Part shown: one piece after another, positions 1 through 9,829 of the stretch | Layout: each line of letters begins with the position of its first letter | Position numbering within the stretch: position 1 is the stretch's first letter | Assembly: GCA_940671915.1 (NCBI GenBank) | Contig: CALNVZ010002974.1 | Span: 45,178,511 to 45,242,510, forward strand | Source of the DNA: Paracentrotus lividus | Lineage: Eukaryota > Echinodermata > Echinoidea > Camarodonta > Echinidae | DNA: 64,000 nucleotides | Reading direction: 5' to 3' | The notes under the pieces: generated by a model | The model's database searches: none | What the model was told of the DNA's origin: nothing | Seen by the model: only the letters and a program-made list of their open reading frames with translations | Program-made: the position numbers and the translations under genes

Positions 1-232
1 GGATTCCGCAAAACCCACGGATCCGTGGATCCGTGGGTTTTTTAATCGACGGCTCCACGGATCCACCAGTTTATGATTCACCAACAGTTGACCCAAATTA
101 TGACGTATTATGACGCTGTGGATCTGTGGATTCAGTCAAGTCCACCTTTGTGAATACCACATTGAAAATCTCAGGTCCAACCCTAGGTTAAACCCAGGGT
201 TGAAACCATGGATTTTGCAGAATCCACCTTTG
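1..232. repeat. Inverted-repeat (MITE-like) element, left end possibly beyond window
   Basis: Bases 1-20 and 206-225 are near-perfect reverse complements (GGATTCCGCAAAACCCACGG against CCATGGATTTTGCAGAATCC). Short direct repeats of GGATCCGTGG lie just inside the left end. This is the layout of a small non-autonomous DNA element. No coding capacity was seen. Confidence 0.55.
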
Positions 233-245
233 TGAATTCGGGCCA

Positions 246-280
246 ATGCCTCTGGCACCACCTTCGGTGGGCGGAGGCAT
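246..280. repeat. GC-rich hairpin shared with the array at 1975
   Basis: Self-complementary ATGCCTC / GGAGGCAT ends surround a CACCTTCGGTG-type loop. The same hairpin in the opposite orientation starts the tandem array at 1975-2005, so this is probably a terminal fragment of the same repeat family. Confidence 0.5.
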
Positions 281-1016
281 AAAAGTGTTTTGTTACACAA
301 GTAGTAATCTGGAGCAGTACTGGTTTTGCCTGCTTAACCAAGAATAAACAGTTGAGCTCATGCTTCAATATGTGAGCATGAATGTAAAGCTATGGACACA
401 AATGTGTACGAACAAACAATGCGTTTGTACGAATTGATGGAGTTCTGGATTTTGTCGATGGAGCTTACTTTTTACAATATTCGTGCGATCGTCTTACAAA
501 AGGGGGGTTTCGTACAAAGTTGAATACAATATTTTTACAAGACCAACTTATAAACGGCCTGCAAATGGTGTGCAAACTGTGATTTTGTATGGCCTTCTGA
601 AGAAGTTCTTACAAAGTTCTTATGATGCACGGCATCTTTAACCTTTTGTAATGGCATTTGCGACCAAGGTTTTACCAAAGATTATGTAAGACAGATGTTC
701 GAGGCATGCATTTGTTACCTATAATAAGTTCCATTGTATCAAACAAAAAGCAGATGCATCATAAGGTAATATCCAATTGAAAGAAAAAGCCATGAACTTA
801 AAACAATTTTACTTGCTTATGAAGCGCCATGCTTATGCCGTAGTCTTTCCATGTCTGTCACATTCTATGTTATTCTTCTATTCCGCTGCATTTCCACTTT
901 TAAAATGAAAATTGCATGAATTGTAATGTTATGTGAATATGGTGTGGAAAACAAATTCAATTCAATTCAATTCAATCATATTTTCTTTGACGACTTTCTT
1001 GCCATTTGTGATACAG

Positions 1017-1121
1017 GTTAAGCATAGCAAGTAACTTTGAGCAGCAAGCAGCAGGTGCCGTCTTAGACTTTACACAGGATGAAAACAAAGAGATGAGAAA
1101 ACAACAACAGAGAAAGACATG
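1017..1121 (+). CDS. DDX54: DDX54-like exon a
   Basis: Acceptor GATACAG and donor ATG|GTAAGA are clear. The exon encodes LSIASNFEQQAAGAVLDF followed by TQDENKEMRKQQQRKTW, with the W codon split across the intron (phase 2). It matches the FEQQ..GAVLD block of the DDX54 C-terminal extension. Confidence 0.85.
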
Positions 1122-4100
1122 GTAAGAAAGAATAAATATACCGGTGTCTTTTATAGGTTAGGTTATTTTTAAGAGGTTAAAAATTTCCAAAATCTTTGAA
1201 TCTTCTACATACATGTCCCTTTTTCTCTTCATCACCCTGCATTTGTTTTCTTTTTTCGAAATCTTTATAACCCCCCCCCCCCACCCGTCCTTTTCTTAAG
1301 TGGTCAACATTAATATGATTTTATTCTTTGAAAATTTCTACGATATGATGTGAAAAAAACCCAGTCAAAGATATTGTAGAGAACAAATTATTACATCTCA
1401 AGTCCAGATGAAATTATTATTATTTTTTTTTGTATTGTATTTTCACCACAAATCTAACAAGATCACTACAATTACAAATTTTTCAAGTTCTAAGAACCTT
1501 GATTTCACTGTGTATTGTATTGTTGGCCTCTCTTGTCACTTCTTATCACTTTCATTGTTCATTCACTCATGAGAGGAAGAAGAGAAGTTTGTTGGACAGG
1601 ATGGGAGGTAGAGATGATAAACAGAAAGTAGATTATGACAGAGAGGAGATGGATGGAAAAGAATACATATCAGCATCCTACAAGAAAAACTGTATCCTTG
1701 TCAAATTTGCATCAAACTAATGATAGTGGTACTCTTTGTTTTTCAAAAGGAAAGTTATTTGGCATGAATTATTCATACAAACAATGTAGTAGTACTGTCA
1801 CCTAGCCTAATTCATTTGAATTTCATAAGTCAAATAATCGCCTAGTTCAAAGGTCTTTTCAGACATCTTCTCATTATATCTTCTGCTGGGTAAAATCCTT
1901 TATAAGGTTGATTTTTTGAGCTTTTTCTCAATTTCAAGATTCGACTTCTGCAGGTTGACTGTTTCATTTTTATTGCCTCCGCCCACCGAAGTTGGTGCCG
2001 GAGGCATTATGTTTTTCGGGTTGTCCGTCCGTCCGTACGTTCCGTCCGTTTCGTTCTCGCGATAACTTAAGGAACCGTTTGACGGAATCACTTTCAAACT
2101 TGGATCATGTATCAATATGGTAGGGACAATGATCTGATTAGATTTTGGGTCATTAGGTCAAAGGTTCACAGAGTCATGTGTTATGCGATTGAAAATGGCC
2201 GTTCTCGCCATAACTTAAAACCGTTTGCGGGTCAACTTCAAAACTTGGGTAATGTGTGCCTATGGGGGGGCAATGAACTGATTAGATTTTAGGTCATGAG
2301 GTCTCAAAGGTCAAGCGTCACCAGATGTCATTGTATACTGAAATGGTTCGTTCGCAATAACTAAGAACTGATGTGACGGGTTGTCAACTTCAAACTTTGG
2401 ATCATGCGTATGCATATGGTAGGACAATGAAGTGATTGAGAATTTGGGTCATGAGGTCAAAGTCACAGAGTCTTGTGTACATGAAATGGCTCGTTCTTGC
2501 GATAACTTAAGAGCCGTTGAGGGATAAACTTTGAAACTTGGGTCATATGTGCATATATGAGGGTCAATAAACCTTATTAGATTTTGGGGTTCATGAGGTC
2601 AAAGGTCAGGTCATTGTGTTACGTGAAAATAGCTCTCGTTCTGCAATAACTATAAGAACCGTTCAAATTGGGATAATTTACATATGGAGGGACAATAGGA
2701 ACTATATAGATTTGGGGTCATGAGGTCAAGGTACAGAGGTCATGCTGTACATAAATGGCTTGTTCTCAGACAATAACTTAAAAACCGTTTGACTGATCAT
2801 TCAAACTTAGGGTCATTGTGCAGTATGGGGACGGACGAATAAACTGATTAGAATTTAGAGTCATGAGGTCAAAGTTCAAAGGCCACAGAGGACATTGTGT
2901 ACGTGAAAAATGGCTTGTTCTTGCGCATACTTAAGAACAGTTTGATGGATGAACATCAAACTTGGTCATGTGTGGCATATGGTAGGGACATGATTTATTT
3001 ATTTTGAGGTCATGAAGTCAAAGGTCAAGGGTCACGACGTCATTGTATACATGAAAATGGCACGTTCTTGCTGTAACTTCTGAACCGTTTTATGGGATCA
3101 AATTCAAACTTGGGTCATGTGGGAGAAAGATGAACTGATTAGATTTTTGAGGTCAGGACATCAAAGGTCACTGGTTATTTATGTAAATGACTCGTTTTGC
3201 AATTTCTGAAGGACCTTTGACAGATCAACTTAAACATGTTTATCCTTTTTATTACATCAGTAGCCATCCTTCCTGAGTTGGAATAATTTTTGATGATACA
3301 ACTTTAATAGATTTGGGGTCAATATCTCAAAGATGTCATGGTATAAATGGATGTGTAAAATACTCCCATGCGCATGCCTTTTTTTTTCCGATGTGGCAAT
3401 ACGGAGGCATGCCTTCCAACCGTGCGCGGTCGAAGATTCATCTAGTTTTTTTTATAATGGATGTAATGATGATTAATTAGTCAATAACTCAAAGATCTAA
3501 TCATTATGGTCCAGGGTTAGGCATTCAATGGCACATATTCTGAACCGAAGACTTACATTGTATGAGTTGCAAGTTCGTGCAAACCTATTGTGTGATCCTT
3601 TTGTCTGATGTCGACTGATGCATCAGTCGACATCAGACAAAAGGATCACACAATAGGTTTGCATGAACTTGTGACTCATACAACGTAAGTCTTTGGTTCA
3701 AAATATGAGCAAATATGTCTTGAATCTGAATCTGAATAGTTTGGTCAGCAAAATGTCCTTTCCAGACACAACCAGTTGATGACAAAGCCTGCTGTGTGTG
3801 GGTAGACTTTGTCCAGAAATTATATAGTATAATTGAGAAGGTTGGTTTTGAAACTAGACAGAGGTGGACTGCTCACCATTGAGGTTGGGAGTTTGTTCCA
3901 GTCTTTAATAGTATTTACAAAAAAGGAGTCTTGATACTTGATGTATTAGACAAACAGAGAATTAGACCAACTGCTGTAAGACCAAGTGGATATAAACCTT
4001 TGGCAGTTCTCCCAGGAAGCTCTACTAGGATATCTCGTGCCATTATTATTTGCTTTTCTTGTTATTGATTATCACCATTGTCTTTATTATCACAAGAAAG

Positions 4101-5092
4101 TAAATATTCAAGGAATCATAAGTTTTAAGCCTTGACACTGAATATCAGATACAAGGAATGGTTACAGAAGAGTAAAGCAGACTCGCGTGATCATCAACAT
4201 TCAGACAGTGATAACGAGGATGGTGATGGTGGCAGGTCACGTCCAAATAATGGTGAGAACTAGGATGTCTCGAACCAACCAGTTTATTAATCTGAAATGA
4301 TTGTTCAGATCTAATGCTCATAACATATCGTCGGCCTCATGCCAAAAGGGCCTTAGCGTTTTAAGTATGTGTACAATGAAAATGGCCTTTAAAAATGTTA
4401 GGCACTTTCGGCATAAATCCGACGATATTTCATTTGATTGAGTGAAAAAGGTCAATGTTGTACAGTCCACCTACATTATAACAGGGTATTCATGACCAGG
4501 CCAAATAACTTTTTACAATGAAATCTTGTTTTGCTGAACACATTGGCACATGGGCACATGTTTGACATTCAATAAATACATTTCAAGAAGAATTGTCCAA
4601 GACAAGTGTGTCAACAAGATTATACATCCATGTAATTACATGTCATTGCATTTTAATGTTTGACTTGTTCATTATTTGATTCATGATTGATCTCAAATTG
4701 ATTTATTTTCTTCAGGAAGCATTACAGGAACCAGGAGAATACGCTATGGCACCAAACGTGGGAGCAAGCACTCTGGCACAAGAAGGAGGGGTCGACACGA
4801 AGACTCCTCCAGCACGAATAGAGGTCAGGGGTCAAAAGGTCAACAGCGGGATCATGAGCTTCGTCGAAAGGAGGACATCTTGAAACAGAGGAAGATCAAG
4901 GGACGCAAACGGGAGCAGAGCAAACCCAGAGACCAGCGGCAAGGTGGACGAGGAGGGGGTGGAGGTGGAGGAAGGGGAGGCTTTAGTAGGGGTGGGGGTA
5001 GAGGAGGTAGGGGCGGGGGTAGAGGGGGCAGTAGGGGTGGATTCGGGCGTGGCGGTGGTAGGGGAGGTCGTGGTGGCAAAGGGAGGAGGTGA
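1017..5092 (+). CDS. DDX54: DDX54-like DEAD-box RNA helicase, 3' part (last four coding exons)
   Basis: Coding exons are 1017-1121, 1576-1691, 4149-4252 and 4716-5092. The joined peptide follows the C-terminal extension of DDX54 in order: an LSI..FEQQ..GAVLDF block, a basic KKRSLLDR stretch, EYISASYKK (human YISSSYKR), YKEWLQKSK (human YKKWKQKQK), and KEDILKQRK (human KQQILKQRR). DDX54 is a nuclear or nucleolar ATP-dependent helicase known for ribosome biogenesis and nuclear-receptor co-regulation. The DEAD and helicase-C domains must lie upstream of base 1. Phases agree at the first and third junctions. The second junction needs one extra base at the end of exon 1576-1691. The protein ends in about 45 R/G-dominated residues (RGG, RGGG, GRGG), which I do not recall in vertebrate DDX54. 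The identity rests on recalled family sequence, not on a search. Confidence 0.85.
1576..1691 (+). CDS. DDX54: DDX54-like exon b, with a likely 1-base deletion near its donor
   Basis: Acceptor CATGAGAG|GAAGAAG completes the split W codon to give W-KKRSLLDRMGG. The exon continues to EYISASYKKN. The donor read here is AACT|GTATCC. The next exon starts in phase with A-TAC-AAG, so the junction works only as AACCT|GT (KKN-L-YKEW, as in human DLYQKW). One C therefore appears to be missing, as variation or as a sequence error. The acceptor has a weak pyrimidine tract. Confidence 0.75.
1975..3450. repeat. Tandem array, about nine units of ~146 bp, in a DDX54 intron
   Basis: A GC hairpin at 1975-2005 is followed by repeats of GTTCTCGCGATAACTTAAG at about 2053, 2202, 2348, 2493, 2637, 2762, 2916, 3063 and 3193. 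Each unit also carries 'CTTCAAACTTGG', 'GATTAGATTTTGGGTCATGA' and 'GGTCAAAGGTCA' words. Units diverge toward the right. The array ends near a CGGAGGCATG motif at 3412. It sits between exons b and c. It resembles the minisatellite-bearing interior of a mobile repeat, family unassigned. Confidence 0.8.
3531..3710. repeat. Nearly perfect 180-bp palindrome with no loop
   Basis: The sequence is symmetric about 3620/3621 (core TCGACTGATGCATCAGTCGA). The outer arms GCACATATTCTGAACC and GGTTCAAAATATGAGC still pair at the ends with few mismatches. It could be a foldback element or the terminus-to-terminus remnant of a MITE. Confidence 0.85.
4149..4252 (+). CDS. DDX54: DDX54-like exon c
   Basis: Acceptor ATATCAG and donor AATG|GTGAGA bound the exon. 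It encodes YKEWLQKSKADSRD followed by a D/E/H-rich HQHSDSDNEDGDGGRSRP segment. It aligns with the YKKWKQKQKIDDRDSDEEG stretch of human DDX54. The exit phase is 1 and joins exon d in frame (NN-G-SITG). Confidence 0.85.
4716..5092 (+). CDS. DDX54: DDX54-like terminal exon with RGG-rich tail
   Basis: Acceptor TTTTCTTCAG; stop TGA at 5090-5092. The exon encodes 124 residues after the split G codon. First comes a basic SITGTRRIRYGTKRGSK stretch, then KEDILKQRKIKGRKREQ, then an R/G-rich tail from about 4944 to the stop (RGGRGGGRGGSRGGFGRGGG type). RGG tails bind RNA and are arginine-methylation targets, which would fit a helicase of ribosome assembly. That role is inferred. Confidence 0.88.
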
Positions 5093-5237
5093 CATATGAA
5101 AGCACTTAACTGATATGTCTTCAAACTTTATCAAATGTTATATGCTTGTGCTTCCTGATCCAGAAATAATTCCACTAAACCAACTCCAAATTTAATTGAG
5201 GGATAACTAAATTTTGTTGTATGGTTTATCCATGTCC

Positions 5238-5383
5238 TGTAACATAAAGAGTTAGGATCAATGGCAAATCGATAGTAAACTATCAGAGATCATATTGAAT
5301 AGAATTCTTGCATAAGACTCACTGTGAACCAATCAGAATGATTGTTTCAATATTTGCAATTAATAGTAACTCTTTATGTTACA
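5238..5383. mobile_element. MITE, 146 bp, TIR TGTAACATAAAGAGTTA
   Basis: TGTAACATAAAGAGTTA at the left end pairs with TAACTCTTTATGTTACA at the right end. The element is short and non-coding. Confidence 0.75.
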
Positions 5384-5597
5384 CGGCACTGGTATTGAGC
5401 TACTGAGTGTTACACTTTGTTGAGAATTGCAGTGATTCTGAAATGCATTGTTGGTACTGCTCACATGCCCTCTTCATGATCATGGGAATTTGATTATATT
5501 ATTTGATTCCCTGAGAAGTGATATGCTGCAAAACAACAGAGTAATGATATGTGCACAAATCCAAAGTCTTTTTTACTTAAAAGCTAATCGTGATTCA

Positions 5598-5856
5598 TCC
5601 TATCAAAATGAGACACTGTGCAAAGAGTCAAGGAATTCTGCAAAATAATTTTTAAGATTTCAAATGTTTGGGTATATATGTTTGATTTTCTGAATCTTCA
5701 TTGTTTCATTTGTATTCTGTAAAGAAAAAAAAAGAAAAAAAATAAGGGGAAGAAAAAAGGAATTAGTAAAATCGAGAGAGGAAAAGTATTTAAAAATTGA
5801 TTATTTTGCAGATATCCTTGACTCTTTGCTTGTGACTTGCGTCTCATTTTTATATG
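5598..5856. repeat. Inverted repeat / MITE-like element
   Basis: Left arm at 5600-5663 (AAATGAGAC..GCAAAGAGTCAAGG..CTGCAAAATAAT) pairs with 5791-5856 (ATTATTTTGCAG..CCTTGACTCTTTGC..GTCTCATTT). A purine-rich A/G spacer (5720-5790) lies between the arms. Confidence 0.65.
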
Positions 5857-6037
5857 ATGTATCACAATTAAAAAAGATTCAGACCAAAAGATAATTTTGG
5901 AGACAGATAGATGATTTACATCTTTGTTGGATGTTCTAGTAAATCACATATAAATTTAATTTTCACTGGTGATCTGGATGTCCAAATCATGTCTGAAGCA
6001 TATTTCAGCATGTTAACCATACCATCATGCCTACTGT

Positions 6038-7061
6038 GGGGGTGTTTCGTCAAGTTTTTCTGAATGTTACGAATGACTTTACGACACACTAGAACTTGTT
6101 TTTGGGTACTACAATAATCACATGCTTAATTGTCTTGCACGAAAACTGATAACCTGGGGCCGTATTCCGAAACATATCTTAAGACAAATTTTCTTGTATC
6201 TCAGAGTTAAGACAAAATTGGTATTGGCGCCAGCTGCCGAAAAATATCTTATCTTTTCTCTTATCTTTTCTTGTAAGTTCACTGAGCGCGCATGATATCA
6301 GAGCTGTTTTGCGTAAAGTTAAACATGACACATAAATATCTCTGTGCGCAAGATAAAATATTGAGATAATAGGTATTCTGAAAATTATCTTATCTATTTT
6401 TTATCTTACTACCTTGGCAACAACAAGAAAATTTACAACAGGGCTATTGTATCTTTATAATAACTGAGATTTTGCCCTAATTATTTTTTTAGTAGGGGAA
6501 GAAAATGAGTACGCAGGTTCAATAGGCTACAGAAGAAACATCCCGAAGAAATTAGAGTAGATTTTACTCATTTCGATGCAATTTAAGAACATATTTGATA
6601 CATACACTTTTCATTTTATGTTTTTTTTGTTGAGAAAACCCAAAGAAACGTCACAATAGAATAAATTTACGTCATAAAGAAAATTTAGCTTGCAGACGAA
6701 AGCGCCCAAATCGCGCAGATTAAATTACGCCTAATGTTCATGGTGCGCGAAGCACATGTTAATTTCTTTTAAAGAAGGGGCATTTCTATTGGTTGACCCA
6801 AGTATTTAAAACCTTATATGATTCGTTAATGATAAAAAATTGGGGCGTGAACGGGGCGTGACAGAGATAATATAAGGGTGGTCCTTAGAGAGATAAGATC
6901 ATTTTCAGAATACGTATTAAGCCAAATATTAGCGGTCTATTATCTTATTGAGATAAGATAAAAGATAAGATAAAAGATAAGACAATTTTCAGAATACCGG
7001 CCCAGTTGTTTGTAAAGTCATTCATAACTTACGAACAATTTGGTGAAACACAGCCTCGTTT
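6038..7061. mobile_element. MITE (GTGTTTCGTCAA ends) split by a second element
   Basis: The outer ends GTGTTTCGTCAAG..TTACGAATGAC (6044) and GTAAAGTCATTC..TTTGGTGAAACAC (7050) are inverted. The whole matches the uninterrupted copy at 9653-9829. The middle, 6154-7009, is a separate inverted-repeat element, so this is a nested insertion. Confidence 0.7.
6154..7009. mobile_element. Inverted-repeat element, ~856 bp, nested
   Basis: The ends GGGGCCGTATTCCGAAA and TTTTCAGAATACCGGCCC are inverted. Subterminal arrays of TATCTTATCTTTTC and GATAAGATAAAAGATAAG also pair. There is no ORF. It interrupts the MITE at 6038-7061. Confidence 0.7.
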
Positions 7062-7512
7062 ATTCCAAACTGAACGTCAGAATGAGTTATGCGTTGGTCA
7101 CTTCTGGTCGTACATGCATTATTCACCTCTCTCAAGCGGATTTCTTTGAAAAATTCTTTGTTGCACACTTATTTTTTCCCCAGATATGCGGAGAGCAGGC
7201 AGGCACGCAAGAGGTTTTTCTAGTAACTTGCCTAAAGCCAAACCAAAACCATAGGAATTGCAGAAACTGGCCTACGGATAATGCAAGCCTTGGTGCACAG
7301 ACGTGCCCCATAGCTTACGATCAGTAATGACCATCGCATATGGAATCGTAATTGAATAGAATGACATGTTATGTATGTTAATTTACTGCAGTAAAGAATA
7401 AAGAATTGTAGGAAAATGTGATTATAGATTGAAAAAAAAAAAACCATCTTAACTGTAATTGATCAAAAGCAACATGTTAGGTATGTTCATGACTGCAGTA
7501 AACAATAAAGAA

Positions 7513-7711
7513 TAGACCAGTTTACGAACATATTCAAATTTTATGCATACTTTTTCCTGGTGACATAGTAACAAGGTATTCAAACAACCTGTTTACTAAT
7601 ACATTAGTTGTTGCTGTGTCGGGCAAGCCTCAGGCAAACTTTCAGGTTGTCAAGAACAAACTTTGTTAAAAAAGTATGCATAAAATTTCAATATGTTAGT
7701 AAACTAGTCTA
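7513..7711. mobile_element. MITE, ~199 bp
   Basis: TIRs of about 40 bp run from TAGACCAGTTTACGAACATA to TATGTTAGTAAACTAGTCTA and extend inward through TTTTATGCATACTTTTT and its complement. Confidence 0.75.
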
Positions 7712-8059
7712 TTGTAAGAAAATGTGATGCCAGATTGAATAAAAGCATCTGAACACAGACAATATTCAATAACATACAATTGTAGTCCCAGATGTTTCTC
7801 TATTGTGCAGGTAAGCAAGTTTATTCATTACAGCTCACAACATCAATAAAATCTTTGACTTTCATATCTTTGAAAAAAAGTTACTTCTGATTTTGGCACA
7901 AACATTTAAAACTTCTGATTGATTTAAGCACAATATGTCTGGAATGGTGTATTATTTTATTCAAAACCATATGAATAAAATTTGACATACAAGTAGATAT
8001 TGACTCTTGGTGGGAAGATTTCCACTGAGCAAGTTATACCAAATCTGTGGTAATAGAAT

Positions 8060-8390
8060 AGGTTTATTTACTTGGTCTAACAGCAATTGGCCCAATTCTC
8101 TGATTGTCTAATACCACATGGGCTAAACCCATTTGGTCTACTAAACAAATCCCCTTTATTTAATATATGCTCGGTCTAAATATCACTTGGTCTAATTGCC
8201 AACTTGTCTGAAAGTCAAATGGTATAATTGCATTTTCATCTAATTCCCAAATGATTATTTATTCTATTACCAGTTTGTTACAAGTATTGACCAAATGGTG
8301 TTAGACCTAATGGACATTACACAAAATGGTAAATAGGCGAAGTGGCAATTAGACCAAAGGGCAATTAGACGAACTGGTTGTAGAATATAC
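8060..8390. repeat. Repeat rich in 'TTGGTCTAATTG' words
   Basis: Variants of TTGGTCTAA and TTAGACCAAA recur on both strands about ten times in 330 bp. The left part (8070-8115) is the reverse complement of 3945-3990, so it is an interspersed family. Confidence 0.55.
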
Positions 8391-8812
8391 ATTCAACAAC
8401 CTGTGTTCTTTGGCAGGCATTAATTTTAGTAATTCATAATTTGGGGAGGATTAAGTACATTTGAAGATGGTGGGAAAATGTCATTCAAAAAAAATTGAAA
8501 TTGATAGAAGATCACAAATAGGGGGCAAAAAATGAATTTCTATGCTGACCATTTTATAAGATGTTCATGGTTATTAAGTTCAGTTTTCCAACACAAATGC
8601 CTGATTTAAAGAGTCCATGTGCAAGTAATACTATAAAAAATACATTTTTGATAGCAGAGACAAAGCCCAAGCTTATTGTGATTTGCTATGGCTGACCGAA
8701 CACAAATTGAAGACGGAATAACTTGACACCAATAGCACAATGTCATGAGCAATTCTCTCCACATTCTTATGAATGTAAATCATGCTTATTCAGCACAATA
8801 TCAAACCAGTCT

Positions 8813-8992
8813 TTAACCACTTGACTGCTGCATGGAGATAATTGTACAGTACGGGTATGCCCAGCGTGGCGCTGGTGTGTCAAAGCAGACAAACCTCAGA
8901 CAATAGCATGAGCACATAATATTACGTGGTCCGCGCACAGTGTACAAACGTCAAGCACGGAATATTACATGGTCCGCTGCCAAGTGGTTAAA
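8813..8992. mobile_element. MITE with AACCACTTG ends, copy 1
   Basis: The element runs from TTAACCACTTGACTGCTGCA to CCGCTGCCAAGTGGTTAA, flanked by TTAA. It closely matches 48241-48418 and contains repeated TATTACGTGGTCCGC motifs. Confidence 0.8.
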
Positions 8993-9652
8993 CTGGCCAA
9001 GCACAAGTTAAATACAAAAGAAATGCGTTTTCAATATGTGACCAGTTAGCAATTGAGTACTGGATAATTTTACACAATATTTATCTGATAAACAATATGA
9101 ATGGTCACAGCTTGTATTCTGAAAAAGAAACGGGGGGGGGGGGGATAGGGACGCTTATAGTAATTTTAAATTCATGTTTTGTTTTAATATAAAACATTCT
9201 CAATTCTTAGCAGAATTACACACAATTTCACTATAAAAATATGACATAAATCATATCTAAGCAGCATTTACACTGTGCATGTGAATTATAAAAAACCATG
9301 TACAAACTATGTCAAAATTGAACTAAAAATGAAAACAATATTGCACCAATGAATGCACTAATCTCTATATACATTATATATTCATATTTACTATATTAAT
9401 ATTAGTACATATACATTATGTATGCAATTACAGAACATGAGATGGAATGAATTCAACATAAAAAGCGGAGTACATTTTTTTTTTTGGGGGGGGGGCATTT
9501 TGAGCAATATACATGTGTAAAAAAGGACCTTGGATAATGGACACTGTATACAATGCAAAAGTTGGCAACTAGATCAATACATAAATGCACAAATAATAAG
9601 TTGGTAAAAATTTTCGTAGGGACCACCAGATTACCCCAGCCCCTTTACCTGG

Positions 9653-9829
9653 GTAGTGTTTCATCAAATCGTTTTAAAGTTACACACAACTTTATGAATG
9701 ACTAGTGATCAGTTCTTGTGCTAAATGATTGGGCATGTGAAAAGTGTAGCATCCAAGAACTTATTCCAGTCGTTTATAAAGTCCTTTGGAACTTTACAAA
9801 TGACTTGTTGAAACACCATCAAGGTTAAG
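9653..9829. mobile_element. MITE (GTGTTTCATCAA ends), uninterrupted copy
   Basis: The ends GTGTTTCATCAAATCG and GACTTGTTGAAACAC are inverted. It belongs to the same family as the split copy at 6038-7061 and serves as its empty-site reference. Confidence 0.7.

Larger units (their letters stand above)
5093..7850 (+). other. Likely DDX54 3' UTR and downstream intergenic DNA
   Basis: No further coding signal is seen. AATAAA hexamers occur near 7387, 7504, 7737 and 7848, but the true poly(A) site cannot be fixed from sequence alone. MITE-like elements at 5238-5383, 5598-5856, 6038-7061 and 7513-7711 occupy most of the stretch. Confidence 0.35.

Noticed and set aside
4832-5134. Proline-rich ORFs on the - strand
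   Set aside because: They are the antisense of the RGG-rich DDX54 tail; proline-rich frames arise mechanically from the complement of GGN/CGN repeats.
7040-7327. 95-codon + strand ORF downstream of DDX54
   Set aside because: No recognisable family or splice support, and it starts inside a MITE; length is within chance expectation.
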